Shown piece by piece: positions 16,728 through 25,270 of a stretch of 64,000 nt of DNA. The DNA is from F23-D06 sp947165685 (GTDB lineage Bacteria; Bacteroidota; Bacteroidia; Bacteroidales; WCHB1-69): assembly GCA_947165685.1 (NCBI GenBank), contig CAMVBK010000014.1:3591-67590 (forward strand), given 5' to 3'. Position numbers and translations under genes: made by a program. Each line of letters starts with the position of its first letter. The first letter of the stretch is position 1. The notes beneath the pieces are model-generated. The model was not told where the DNA came from. It searched no databases and was given only the letters and a program-made list of their open reading frames with translations.

Positions 16728-17605
16728 ACGCGCAAATCGCCCGCTTCCGGCAATATTTAGTCTATGAAAAAGGCCTCTCGCCCAAGAGCGTGGAGGCCTA
16801 TTTGCACGATGTGCAGCTGTTGGCGGACTTTCTGGGCGAGGACAAAATCGAGAACGCCACCTTTGAGGAGTTGCAGAAGTTCCTGAAACACCTTTACGAA
16901 TCGGACTTCAACGCGCGGTCGCAGGCACGGATTGTCTCCGGAATGCGGGCCTTCTACCGCTACCTCATCTATGCCAACCTGCGGGAGGACGACCCGACGG
17001 AACTGTTGGATGCTCCCAAAATCGGGATGCATCTCCCTGATGTACTAACCGTTGAGGAAATTCAGGACATCATGGACGTGATAGACTTGAGCACGCCGGA
17101 GGGTCACCGAAACCGCGCCATGGTGGAGGTGATGTACGGCTGTGGCTTGCGGGTCAGCGAGTTAGTGACCTTACGGCTCTCCAACCTCTTTTTCGACGAC
17201 GGCTTCATCAAGGTGGTAGGCAAGGGCAGCAAGGAGCGGTTGATCCCCATCGGGACAACAGCCATGAAGATGGTGAACCTTTACATTAACGGAAAACGTA
17301 AAGAGCTAAAAATCAAGAAAGGGGAAGAGGATTACGTCTTTCTGAACCGTCGGGGGGCGCACCTCACCCGCGAGATGGTCTTCATGCTCGTCAAGAAGTG
17401 GGTAAAAGAGGCGGGCATCGACAAGACAGTGAGTCCGCACACGTTCCGGCACTCCTTCGCCACGCACCTCATCGAGGGCGGCGCCGACCTCCGCGCCGTG
17501 CAGGAGATGCTCGGCCATGAAAGTATCACGACTACGGAAATCTACACGCATCTGGACCAGGATTACCTGCGGACGAACATCGCGTTGTTCCATCCGAGGT
17601 ATTAA
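16724..17605 (+). CDS. xerD: Tyrosine recombinase XerD
   Basis: 293 residues, family length. An N-terminal SAM-like core-binding domain precedes the catalytic domain with R in GCGLRVSELVTL, K in KGSKERLIP, HTFRHSFATHL (HxxR), LGHESITTTEIYTHL (H and the Tyr nucleophile). Resolves chromosome dimers at dif with a partner recombinase. It is positioned as an ordinary housekeeping gene coupled to cinA (ATGA overlap), not as an integrase of a mobile element: no attachment site or element genes adjoin it. No dif-like site was identified. Confidence 0.92.
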   Translation: MNAQIARFRQYLVYEKGLSPKSVEAYLHDVQLLADFLGEDKIENATFEELQKFLKHLYESDFNARSQARIVSGMRAFYRYLIYANLREDDPTELLDAPKIGMHLPDVLTVEEIQDIMDVIDLSTPEGHRNRAMVEVMYGCGLRVSELVTLRLSNLFFDDGFIKVVGKGSKERLIPIGTTAMKMVNLYINGKRKELKIKKGEEDYVFLNRRGAHLTREMVFMLVKKWVKEAGIDKTVSPHTFRHSFATHLIEGGADLRAVQEMLGHESITTTEIYTHLDQDYLRTNIALFHPRY

Positions 17606-17727
17606 TTTCAATCTCCGCCCAGGGCGATGTGGGCAAATATTGGAAAAGTGTCATGAATGACAGCTTTTAACCTTGGAAAAGTGTCAAAAATAGATAGTAT
17701 TTTTCTTGGATAATGAAAAAAAGATAT

Positions 17728-17735
17728 TATCTTTG
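17728..17735 (+). promoter_or_regulatory. Promoter -7 box
   Basis: TATCTTTG, 21 bases before the lipoprotein ATG at 17757; it lies inside the longer open frame and so decides the start. Confidence 0.65.
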
Positions 17736-17756
17736 CATTCTGAAATACTGAGTGTA

Positions 17757-18353
17757 ATGATTAATAGAAAACTTATTATCCTCTTGTTTCTTGCCATCGC
17801 AATACTGCTGGCAGGCTGCAGGGTGCTGTACGATTTCAAACCCATAAAGCAGTTTGATCAGAAAGAATATGACCAGATGATTACTTCTGTCTTGGACCGG
17901 GATTTCAAAATCAAACCTATAGTCAGTGAGTACGAGCAGTTTGACGCTTATCGGACGTGCATCCAGGACAGTTTGTGGCAACATCAGACTGCTGTCCAGC
18001 CGGTTCAAATCCTCTACTTCAAAAAGGATTCGCTTCTCTCCTATCACATCAATTGCACGGCAAAGGGCGGACTCTCCAACCTGAACTGGAATACGGATCA
18101 ACGGTTTGAAACATTCCCGCCGGCGACGGCTGTCCCCATCACTCCGCAAATGCAGAATCTGTCGAAAATCAGAGACATTTACGGAATCAACGACGATTCC
18201 GAGTACCTGATTGTAGTGTTTTGGACCAATATGCTTCCGAAAATCTCAAAATCGGCCATTGAAACAGTCAAGACCAATTTGCGCGAAAACGGAGCCGTCA
18301 AGAAAGCGGGCATCATGTTGGTCAACACGGACAAATTTTATGTAACGCCGTAA
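17757..18353 (+). CDS. Lipoprotein of unknown function
   Basis: 198 residues. Start chosen downstream of the promoter box; MINRKLIILLFLAIAILLAGC is a lipoprotein signal peptide with Cys21. The mature part has no motif I recognise (LNWNTDQRFETFPPA, DDSEYLIVVFWTNMLPKISKSAIETVKTNL...AGIMLVNTDKFYV). Its stop overlaps the ATG of the FISUMP remnant (TAATG), suggesting that it was once followed in an operon by an intact FISUMP gene. Upstream, 17612-17642 contains a short signal-peptidase-like remnant. Confidence 0.7.
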   Translation: MINRKLIILLFLAIAILLAGCRVLYDFKPIKQFDQKEYDQMITSVLDRDFKIKPIVSEYEQFDAYRTCIQDSLWQHQTAVQPVQILYFKKDSLLSYHINCTAKGGLSNLNWNTDQRFETFPPATAVPITPQMQNLSKIRDIYGINDDSEYLIVVFWTNMLPKISKSAIETVKTNLRENGAVKKAGIMLVNTDKFYVTP

Positions 18354-18478
18354 TGAACCCCACCGCAAAACTTTTCGCCCTCTTCAGTGCACTGGCACTC
18401 CTGCTCCCCGCGTGCGTCACCGTGCGCGACTACGACGGGAACCGCTACCGCACGCTGAAAATCAACGGGATGCGATAA
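18353..18478 (+). pseudogene. Truncated FISUMP lipoprotein gene
   Basis: 41 codons: a lipoprotein signal peptide and the first residues (VTVRDYDGNRYRTLKINGMR), then an immediate stop. Bases 18353-18474 align without gaps to 25349-25470, the start of the intact 605-residue gene, with about ten mismatches. Homology ends exactly where the frame breaks, 34 bases before the duplicated sigma cassette begins, so a recombination junction is the likely cause. Confidence 0.88.
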
Positions 18479-18507
18479 TATACGGAAATTCAATTTTTTT
18501 GAGATTC

Positions 18508-19185
18508 AGGGTGTAGTTTTTCATCCCCCTTTGTAGTCAAAAGGAAAACAATGTCTGACAGATGAAGCAGAAAAAAGACAAAGAACAGAAAGAACGCGAC
18601 TTCGAGCGGTTAGTGCAGGAGCAGCGGCAGACCATCTACTCGGTGTGCTACCTCTTCGCCAACGACCGGCAAGAAGCGGACGACCTCGCCCAAGAGGTGC
18701 TGATACGCCTCTGGCAGGGCATCGACAGTTTCGAAGGGCGCAGCTCAGCCAAAACGTGGGTCTATCGCGTGGCCCTGAACACCTGCGTGACCTTCGACAA
18801 ACGCAACCGCCGCCGTCCCGACTGCGTGCCGTTGGAAATGGACATCGACCTTTTCGCCGCCGAGGAGGCCTGTCCGGCGGCAAGCCGACTGCACAAGCGC
18901 ATCGCACGGCTGCATCCCTTCGACCGCGCACTGATTCTGCTTTGGCTCGAAGACCTGCCCTACGACGAGATTGCCGCCATCCTCGGCATCACCGTCGATA
19001 ACGTCAGCGTACGGCTGGTACGCATACGCGAGAAACTCAAATCATTCACCGACTAAACCTCAAAACAGATATGGAACAGTACGAAGACATCAAAAGCGAA
19101 CTGCAGCAGGAACTGCACGACCTGCAGCAGAATGTGGAGCAGCACAGCACCTTCAACAGGGAGGTATGGCAGCGTGCGGTGAAAC
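18508..19185 (+). repeat. 678-bp duplicated segment (copy 1)
   Basis: By eye identical to 22584-23261 (constant offset 4076). It covers the upstream region, the whole ECF sigma gene and the first 38 codons of the following membrane-protein gene, then the copies diverge abruptly. Two TGTAG motifs, at 18512 and 18532, lie 20 bases apart before the sigma gene in both copies and may be the cassette's regulatory site. Confidence 0.92.
18562..19056 (+). CDS. ECF-type RNA polymerase sigma factor (copy 1)
   Basis: 164 residues. Region 2 spans about residues 18-85 (YSVCYLFANDRQEADDLAQEVLIRLWQGIDSFEG...AKTWVYRVALNTC), region 4 about 105-160 (LHPFDRALILLWLEDLPYDEIAAILGITVDNVSVRLVRIREKL). The protein is identical to the copy at 22638. 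The next gene, 14 bases on, encodes a membrane protein with a cytosolic N-terminus, as expected for an anti-sigma factor. Target promoters unknown. Confidence 0.92.
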   Translation: MKQKKDKEQKERDFERLVQEQRQTIYSVCYLFANDRQEADDLAQEVLIRLWQGIDSFEGRSSAKTWVYRVALNTCVTFDKRNRRRPDCVPLEMDIDLFAAEEACPAASRLHKRIARLHPFDRALILLWLEDLPYDEIAAILGITVDNVSVRLVRIREKLKSFTD

Positions 19186-19652
19186 GGCACAGCAGACACC
19201 TCTATATGCAGAACTTGCTTTCCGTCATATTTTTGGTAGTCATCATAACCGCCAGTAACTTTATCCTCTGTGAATATTGGCCGTGGTGGCTTTTACTCCC
19301 CAGTGACCTCTTTCTTGGCTGGATTACGTTGGACAGTCTTATCGCCACCAACGGTCTCCGAAAAGCCGACGCGCAGAGTCGCGAAGGTCTCCTTTCGCTG
19401 CGGGATAGTATTCAAAAGAGCACGACCTATTCGAAGCGTAAACGCATTGTCATACAGGTTGTTGGCATAATAATATCATTGTTGATATATGTTTACCTCT
19501 TTTTCTACGACAGATCAATGTTCTTTACTCTACTAGTCTCCGGTCTTTTGTCCATTCCTGTCGTGATCAAAACCTCCAAGCGGGTAAAGAAACGCTTCGA
19601 CGAACTCAACGAAGAAATCGACGAGTTACTGAACGAATCCCGACCTTCTTAA
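19071..19652 (+). CDS. Membrane protein, putative anti-sigma partner (copy 1)
   Basis: 193 residues. The first 38 residues (MEQYEDIKSELQQELHDLQQ...) are identical to the paralogue at 23147 and look helical and acidic, a plausible sigma-binding segment. Four hydrophobic segments follow in two hairpins (LLSVIFLVVIITASNFIL, WWLLLPSDLFLGWITL, IVIQVVGIIISLLIYVYLFF, FFTLLVSGLLSIPVVI) with a conserved LRKADAQSREGLLSLR loop, then an acidic C-terminal helix. No known anti-sigma motif (such as a zinc HxxxCxxC) is present; the role is inferred from gene order only. Confidence 0.6.
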   Translation: MEQYEDIKSELQQELHDLQQNVEQHSTFNREVWQRAVKRHSRHLYMQNLLSVIFLVVIITASNFILCEYWPWWLLLPSDLFLGWITLDSLIATNGLRKADAQSREGLLSLRDSIQKSTTYSKRKRIVIQVVGIIISLLIYVYLFFYDRSMFFTLLVSGLLSIPVVIKTSKRVKKRFDELNEEIDELLNESRPS

Positions 19653-19686
19653 GTCTTAAGTCTAAATTATTATAAAACAAACGTTT

Positions 19687-22515
19687 ATGAAGAAAATCTT
19701 TTTGTTGCTGATGGCGATGATCTGTGCGTTGACCGCTTTCGCGCAGAAGGGTGACCTGAACCTGAATGATCCCATCAAAGCCGACCCCAACGTGACCATC
19801 GGCAAGCTGGACAACGGTCTGACCTATTATATCCGCAAGAACACCTACCCGAAGAATCGTGTGGAGTTCCGTCTCGCGGTGAATGTCGGCTCCAACCAGG
19901 AGAACGATAACCAGCAGGGCTTGGCGCACTTCACCGAGCACATGGCCTTCAACGGCATCGAGGGTTTCCCGGGCAATAGCGTGGTGGATCACTTGCGCAG
20001 CAAGGGCGTGGTGTTCGGTGCCGACCTCAACGCCAACACCTACTTCGACGAGACGGTCTATATGATCCCCATGCCGACGGACGATCCTACCAACATTGAC
20101 CTCGGCCTCAAAATCATGAGAGGCTGGGCTGCCGGTCTGCTCTTCGACAACAAAGAAATTGACGAGGAGCGCGGTGTCATTATCGAGGAACACCGTCTCG
20201 GTCTCGGTGCCGTGGACCGTATGCGCAAGGAGTATTGGCCGATCCTGATGCAAGGTTCCCGCTATGCCGACCGTATGCCCATTGGTAAGCTTGACATTCT
20301 GCAAACCTTTGACTACCAAGTCATCAAGGACTTTTACAACGATTGGTATCGTCCAGACCTACAGGCGGTGATTGTGGTAGGTGATATCAACGTGGCGGAA
20401 GTGGAAGGCAAAATCAAAGCTATGTTCGGCAACATCCCCGCCAAACAAAACCCCCGCAAGAAAGAGACCTACGGAATCGCCCCCAACAAGGAACCGCTCG
20501 TGGCCGTCTGCACTGACAAGGAAGCCACCGGCAACATGGTGATGGTCATCCGCAAGCACGAACACACTCCGATGAAGACCATCGGTGATTTCCGTGAACA
20601 ACTTTGCATCGACCTCTATAACACCATGTTGGACACCCGCTTTACGGAAATGGCGCTGGACCCGAAGTGCCCGTTCATGGGTGCCAACGGCGGATATGGC
20701 AACTTTTACGGTAACACCGATGCTTACGCTTTGGAAGCCATAGCTAAGGAAAACCGCATTCCCGATGCGCTGCGCGCGCTCCTGCAAGAGGACTACCGCG
20801 TGCTGAAATACGGTTTCCTGCAGACCGAACTCGATCGTGCCAAAGAGGAACTCCTGGAGCTCTACGACAAGGCGGCCAAGGAGGCTGACAAGACCGAATC
20901 TGCCAGTTTCGCCTCCGAATACGTCAACAACTTCCTGCATCAAGACCCCATCCCGGGTGCAAAACGTGAGAACAATTACGCCAAGAAGCTGATGGGAGAT
21001 ATTACCTTGGAGGAAATCAATGCATTGGCCAAGAATTGGGTGACGGAAGATAATATGGTGGCCGTTGTCACCGCCCCAGACAAAGAAGGCGTCACCGTTC
21101 CCGGCAAGGACGAGATCCTTTCTATATTGAAAGACAAGTCTTTAACTAATGTACAACCTTATGTGGATACCTATAAGGATCAGGAAATCCTCGAAAAGGA
21201 GACACTGAAGCCCGGCAAAATCACAAATGTGGAGACAATCGAGACCGTAGGTGCCGAGAAATGGACGCTCTCTAACGGCATCACTGTCTATCTGAAGAAA
21301 ACCGACTATAAGAACGATGAGATTCTGTTTACCGCCATCAGCAAGGGCGGCAAAACGCTCTATCCCGTGAAAGATCTGGCTTCCGCTGATTTCGCTTGCG
21401 ACATTATCAACCGCGGCGGTATCTCCGAATTGGACTACAACTCCCTGATGAAGAAGATGAAAGGCAAAAACGCCGGCGTCTCCCCGGAAATCAACCTCCT
21501 GACGGAAGGCTTCAGCGGCTCCTCCTCCCCGAAAGACCTGGAGTTCTTCTTCCAGTACCTCAACGCCTTCTTCACCAACCCGCGCATCGACCCCAACGCT
21601 TTCGAATTGGTGATGGACGAGAGCCACGAGGGCATCAAGATGCTCCAAGCACAACCGATGTACCAGTTCTTGGGCCAGTTGATTGAAGCCGCTAACAATA
21701 ACGACCCCTATATGAAACAGTTCTTCTCTTACGATGAGGAATATCTGAAACAGACTGACTTCGATCGCGCCGTGCAGATCTACAAGGAGCGTTTCGCCAA
21801 TCCCGCTGACTTTACCTTCCTTTTCGTGGGCAACTACGACGAAAAACAGATGAAAGAATTCGTGGAACTCTACCTCGGTTCCATGAAGACCGAATCCGGT
21901 AAGAAAGAGAACTACAACCTCAACGTACTGAAACCGCGTCCCGACAAGGCCTCTACGCAAACCGTTTATGCCGGTACCGAGGAACAGGGCTGGATGGGCA
22001 TGTTCATCACCAACCCCATCGACTGGAGCTACCGCAACGCCATCATCACCGATATGATCGGTGAGGCATTAGACATCCTGTTCGTCAAGATTGTGCGTGA
22101 AAAGATGGGCGATGTCTATTCCCCGACGGTAAGTATGAGCGCCGGCAAACTGCCTCGTCCTGAAATAACCCTGATGATTCTCTTAGGTTGCGACCCGGTG
22201 AAGACCGACAAATTGGCTACTGCCAGCCTCAAGATTCTTAACGACTTCAAGGCCAAGGGTCCAGACAATAAGACCATGGCCCTCATCAAGAAGCAGATGA
22301 CCAGCACCCATGCCAAGAACATCCAATCCAACAGCTTCTGGTTAGGCTATATCAGCGGCAAGGTTATCCAAGATGAGCCGATTATCGCGCCTTCCGAATA
22401 CGACAACATCGTCAATTCGGTTACCAAGAAAGAGATGGTCGAATTCATGAAAAAGTACTTCCACCCCGAAATCTACACTCGTGTCGATATGCAGCCGACG
22501 ACGATGCAGCAATAG
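19687..22515 (+). CDS. M16-family zinc metallopeptidase (insulinase-like)
   Basis: 942 residues with signal peptide MKKIFLLLMAMICALTAFAQ. The inverted zinc motif HFTEH (near residue 79) and downstream Glu in ERGVIIEEH (residues ~155-162) make the N-terminal half catalytic; the C-terminal half, from about residue 520 (GAEKWTLSNGITVYLKKTDYKNDEI), is the inactive repeat. Periplasmic or surface-exposed peptidases of this type digest peptides. It is flanked on both sides by the duplicated sigma cassette, so it lies between two direct repeats and could be deleted or amplified by recombination. Confidence 0.93.
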   Translation: MKKIFLLLMAMICALTAFAQKGDLNLNDPIKADPNVTIGKLDNGLTYYIRKNTYPKNRVEFRLAVNVGSNQENDNQQGLAHFTEHMAFNGIEGFPGNSVVDHLRSKGVVFGADLNANTYFDETVYMIPMPTDDPTNIDLGLKIMRGWAAGLLFDNKEIDEERGVIIEEHRLGLGAVDRMRKEYWPILMQGSRYADRMPIGKLDILQTFDYQVIKDFYNDWYRPDLQAVIVVGDINVAEVEGKIKAMFGNIPAKQNPRKKETYGIAPNKEPLVAVCTDKEATGNMVMVIRKHEHTPMKTIGDFREQLCIDLYNTMLDTRFTEMALDPKCPFMGANGGYGNFYGNTDAYALEAIAKENRIPDALRALLQEDYRVLKYGFLQTELDRAKEELLELYDKAAKEADKTESASFASEYVNNFLHQDPIPGAKRENNYAKKLMGDITLEEINALAKNWVTEDNMVAVVTAPDKEGVTVPGKDEILSILKDKSLTNVQPYVDTYKDQEILEKETLKPGKITNVETIETVGAEKWTLSNGITVYLKKTDYKNDEILFTAISKGGKTLYPVKDLASADFACDIINRGGISELDYNSLMKKMKGKNAGVSPEINLLTEGFSGSSSPKDLEFFFQYLNAFFTNPRIDPNAFELVMDESHEGIKMLQAQPMYQFLGQLIEAANNNDPYMKQFFSYDEEYLKQTDFDRAVQIYKERFANPADFTFLFVGNYDEKQMKEFVELYLGSMKTESGKKENYNLNVLKPRPDKASTQTVYAGTEEQGWMGMFITNPIDWSYRNAIITDMIGEALDILFVKIVREKMGDVYSPTVSMSAGKLPRPEITLMILLGCDPVKTDKLATASLKILNDFKAKGPDNKTMALIKKQMTSTHAKNIQSNSFWLGYISGKVIQDEPIIAPSEYDNIVNSVTKKEMVEFMKKYFHPEIYTRVDMQPTTMQQ

Positions 22516-22583
22516 GCTTTGGCTTTATAAATCCAGCCTGAATGAGAAATCCCAGAAGTTTGGTATTGCCATTTTTTGAGGTT

Positions 22584-23261
22584 AGGGTGTAGTTTTTCAT
22601 CCCCCTTTGTAGTCAAAAGGAAAACAATGTCTGACAGATGAAGCAGAAAAAAGACAAAGAACAGAAAGAACGCGACTTCGAGCGGTTAGTGCAGGAGCAG
22701 CGGCAGACCATCTACTCGGTGTGCTACCTCTTCGCCAACGACCGGCAAGAAGCGGACGACCTCGCCCAAGAGGTGCTGATACGCCTCTGGCAGGGCATCG
22801 ACAGTTTCGAAGGGCGCAGCTCAGCCAAAACGTGGGTCTATCGCGTGGCCCTGAACACCTGCGTGACCTTCGACAAACGCAACCGCCGCCGTCCCGACTG
22901 CGTGCCGTTGGAAATGGACATCGACCTTTTCGCCGCCGAGGAGGCCTGTCCGGCGGCAAGCCGACTGCACAAGCGCATCGCACGGCTGCATCCCTTCGAC
23001 CGCGCACTGATTCTGCTTTGGCTCGAAGACCTGCCCTACGACGAGATTGCCGCCATCCTCGGCATCACCGTCGATAACGTCAGCGTACGGCTGGTACGCA
23101 TACGCGAGAAACTCAAATCATTCACCGACTAAACCTCAAAACAGATATGGAACAGTACGAAGACATCAAAAGCGAACTGCAGCAGGAACTGCACGACCTG
23201 CAGCAGAATGTGGAGCAGCACAGCACCTTCAACAGGGAGGTATGGCAGCGTGCGGTGAAAC
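22584..23261 (+). repeat. 678-bp duplicated segment (copy 2)
   Basis: Second copy of 18508-19185, same orientation, starting 68 bases after the M16 stop. The sequences immediately before it also look alike (a T-run then GAG) with one gap. Confidence 0.92.
22638..23132 (+). CDS. ECF-type RNA polymerase sigma factor (copy 2)
   Basis: 164 residues, identical in protein sequence to the gene at 18562, and the DNA appears identical as well, including synonymous positions. That implies a very recent duplication or continuing gene conversion. Same downstream arrangement, but with a diverged membrane partner. Confidence 0.92.
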   Translation: MKQKKDKEQKERDFERLVQEQRQTIYSVCYLFANDRQEADDLAQEVLIRLWQGIDSFEGRSSAKTWVYRVALNTCVTFDKRNRRRPDCVPLEMDIDLFAAEEACPAASRLHKRIARLHPFDRALILLWLEDLPYDEIAAILGITVDNVSVRLVRIREKLKSFTD

Positions 23262-23713
23262 AGTCCAGCAATGAACTCTACTGGCTCAACGCTTTTCTCA
23301 CAGGAGCGACAGTAGTCATCATGATTGCCGCAACCATCGCCTTCGCTCTCATCAAGTGGCCATGGTGGCTCATCCTCTTGTTCGATCTTTACTTTGGTTG
23401 GATAGCGGTTGACAGCCTTTTCGCCATAATCGGTCTCCGGAAGGCCGACGTGCAGAGCCGCGAAGGTCTCCTCTCGCTGCGGGAAAGTTTAAAGACCTAC
23501 TCGAAGCGCAAACGCACCATCATCCGAATTATCGGAATCATTTTGTTTCTAGTACTTGAAGTTTTCCTCTTTTTTTACGATCGCATTGCCTTCTTCTCCA
23601 TGATTATTTGGGGCAGCTTCTTTAATGGCTCCTTTGGTCGCAAAAGAACCCGGGAGGTGACGAATCGTTACGACGAGCTTAGCGAGGAAATCGACGAGCT
23701 ACTGAAAGAATAA
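23147..23713 (+). CDS. Membrane protein, putative anti-sigma partner (copy 2)
   Basis: 188 residues. Residues 1-38 are identical to the copy at 19071; after that similarity falls to a paralogue level, with the same plan: four hydrophobic segments (AFLTGATVVIMIAATIAFAL, WWLILLFDLYFGWIAV, IIRIIGIILFLVLEVFLFF, FFSMIIWGSFFNGSF), a kept LRKADVQSREGLLSLRESL loop and the acidic end YDELSEEIDELLKE. So the putative sigma-binding end is constant and the membrane part varies. Function inferred, not shown. Confidence 0.6.
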   Translation: MEQYEDIKSELQQELHDLQQNVEQHSTFNREVWQRAVKQSSNELYWLNAFLTGATVVIMIAATIAFALIKWPWWLILLFDLYFGWIAVDSLFAIIGLRKADVQSREGLLSLRESLKTYSKRKRTIIRIIGIILFLVLEVFLFFYDRIAFFSMIIWGSFFNGSFGRKRTREVTNRYDELSEEIDELLKE

Positions 23714-23734
23714 AAACGCAATTAAAGACCACAC

Positions 23735-23771
23735 CTCCGCCAAAATTCGCCTCCTGTGAGTTTGGCGGTGG
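23735..23771 (+). terminator. Hairpin after sigma cassette 2
   Basis: CCGCCAAA (23737-23744) pairs with TTTGGCGG (23761-23768), extendable with one mismatch. No T-run follows, so factor-independent termination is uncertain. Confidence 0.4.
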
Positions 23772-23790
23772 CCGGTGTTGCGGGAATTCG

Positions 23791-23798
23791 TATCTTTG
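23791..23798 (+). promoter_or_regulatory. Promoter -7 box
   Basis: TATCTTTG, 39 bases before the ATG of the small membrane protein at 23838; the frame's earlier start is upstream of the box. Confidence 0.6.
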
Positions 23799-23837
23799 AC
23801 GCGTCAAAATCACTTATCAATAAATAGATTTATAATT

Positions 23838-24152
23838 ATGTGGAGCACAGTTATTTACATTATTTTACTTATTCTCGGAATCATTGGAATGGCGTACTAC
23901 CTTTATAACGGCATTCGCAATAAAAAGCTGAAAGAAGAAGGCAAAGAAGGAAAGGACAATTTATGGCTCATGGGTGTCTCTATCGCTCTGATGACCGTGC
24001 CTATTATGCATTTGACGGGAAAATGGATCTCTCCTTACATCACCAGCGAGATTGCCCTTTATTTCTTGCAGACACTGATCATCATCGTTCTCATGTTGGT
24101 CATCAGCTTTATTGTCAAAGGTATTGCAAAGAGGGATCACAGTTCTGTATAA
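23838..24152 (+). CDS. Small membrane protein, unknown function
   Basis: 104 residues with three hydrophobic segments: VIYIILLILGIIGMAYYLY, LWLMGVSIALMTVPIMHLTG and IALYFLQTLIIIVLMLVISFIV, separated by a basic loop (RNKKLKEEGKEGKD). Start chosen downstream of the promoter box. I recognise no family. It is followed 37 bases later by thioredoxin, probably in the same transcript. Confidence 0.65.
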   Translation: MWSTVIYIILLILGIIGMAYYLYNGIRNKKLKEEGKEGKDNLWLMGVSIALMTVPIMHLTGKWISPYITSEIALYFLQTLIIIVLMLVISFIVKGIAKRDHSSV

Positions 24153-24189
24153 TGTCTATCGTGAATGCGACAGCTTGAAAATCAACGAG

Positions 24190-24531
24190 ATGCTCACCCA
24201 GAAAGAGGGAAAGTATGTGGAAAAGATCTCCGATGAGGTTTTCGACAAGAAGGTGAAGAAGGGATACGTGCTGTTGGATTTCGGGGCGAGATGGTGCGGT
24301 CCGTGCCGGCTGCTGGAACCACGCTTGGAGAACCTTGCTCGCCAGCACCGCAAGACGGTTGCCTTCTTCAAAATCGACATTGACGAGTCCCCCGTGACCG
24401 CAAACCGCTTTGGCGTGAAAGTAGTGCCGACCGTCGTTTTGCTGAAAGACGGCGTGGAGGTCAACCGCTTTGAGGGCGGTGGCCTCTCGGAATCGGAAAT
24501 CGGGAAGTGGATAGAGGAGAATGCGAGGTAA
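24190..24531 (+). CDS. Thioredoxin
   Basis: 113 residues from the ATG at 24190; the longer frame to 24112 overlaps the previous gene. YVLLDFGARWCGPCRLLEPRL holds the WCGPC redox site (residues ~35-39), and VKVVPTVVLLKDG the cis-Pro. No signal peptide, so cytosolic. Reduces protein disulfides. The family's usual length is about 105, so this is complete. trxA would be one possible symbol, but bacteria of this group carry several thioredoxins. Confidence 0.9.
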   Translation: MLTQKEGKYVEKISDEVFDKKVKKGYVLLDFGARWCGPCRLLEPRLENLARQHRKTVAFFKIDIDESPVTANRFGVKVVPTVVLLKDGVEVNRFEGGGLSESEIGKWIEENAR

Positions 24532-24538
24532 AAGATAA

Positions 24539-25195
24539 TCAATTGTTTTGCCTGTTCTGGTAGGCTTTCCACTTGTCAGGAATTGCCAAATCATAATCAG
24601 CAGACTTGAGATGCACAATATCTGGCAAGATGCACTGGCGGAATCTTGATTCATAACGTTCTAGGTTGATCACTCTTGATGTGCTGATACCACTCAAGCT
24701 GTTGGAACGATGGAAAGGAGGGAAATAGACAAATACTTTCGTCCCTGCCGCCATGGCCAACTCAATAGCGGGAATCATGTCGCTGTCGGCAGACACAACA
24801 ATGGCCACATCGCAATGATGATTATTAGCATCATTGACGATTTGTGTCGCAATCCTGACATCGGATTCCTTCTCTTCGTATGTCTGAATGATATGGCCAC
24901 AATTGTAGCATTTGATGTTCTTGCGTAGATATTTGCCTAAGAACAATTGGAACTTTGGATTCTCCTTGTTGGCTTGAAAAAAGGCGTTTTGTCGCAATGC
25001 TTTATCAAGATTGTCCGGTTTGGCAGAGAAATATTTCACACATACCAACTCCTGATTCGGTTTCATGAACATTTCAAAAAACTTCACGACATCCAACCAG
25101 TAATAACGCCTCCATTTCATGTTCTTTTTCAGACCATAATAGAGGTTAAACCCATCAACATAGACAATAACTTTCTGTTTATCCATTGTTTTCAT
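24539..25195 (-). CDS. NYN-domain (PIN-like) putative RNase
   Basis: 218 residues; start either M1 or MDKQ three codons later. VIVYVDGFNLYYGLK (first Asp), EEKESDVRIATQIVNDA (second) and VAIVVSADSDMIPAIELA (third and fourth) are the four acidic metal-binding positions of the NYN/LabA-type nuclease fold. An extra IKCYNCGHI in the middle (CxxC) could be half a zinc site. Its tail-to-tail neighbour is thioredoxin, seven bases away. Substrate unknown; some NYN proteins take part in phage defence or RNA decay. Confidence 0.85.
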   Translation of the reverse strand: MKTMDKQKVIVYVDGFNLYYGLKKNMKWRRYYWLDVVKFFEMFMKPNQELVCVKYFSAKPDNLDKALRQNAFFQANKENPKFQLFLGKYLRKNIKCYNCGHIIQTYEEKESDVRIATQIVNDANNHHCDVAIVVSADSDMIPAIELAMAAGTKVFVYFPPFHRSNSLSGISTSRVINLERYESRFRQCILPDIVHLKSADYDLAIPDKWKAYQNRQNN

Positions 25196-25212
25196 TGTTT
25201 TTCAAAAAATAA

Positions 25213-25258
25213 GCCCACTTATTGGGAGTGGGCGAGCCTTAGTATATTCCACCTAAGG
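25213..25258 (-). promoter_or_regulatory. Two hairpins in the NYN gene leader
   Basis: GCCCACT/AGTGGGC (25213-25233) and CCTTAG/CTAAGG (25237-25258) lie between the minus-strand -7 box at 25271-25278 (TATCTTTG) and the NYN start. Transcribed from that box the leader would be about 75 nt and mostly structured. In + orientation they could instead serve as weak terminators. Confidence 0.45.
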
Positions 25259-25270
25259 GGGATTCGGCGG

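Noticed and set aside
16724..17605. Integrase of a mobile element
   Set aside because: Sequence and cinA coupling fit housekeeping XerD; no att repeats or element genes.
18521..18931. Arg-rich antisense ORF, repeated at 22597
   Set aside because: It is duplicated only because the sigma gene is duplicated; composition is that of a shadow frame.
24112..24189. Longer thioredoxin N-terminus
   Set aside because: It overlaps the preceding gene, has no signal peptide and does not fit the thioredoxin fold.
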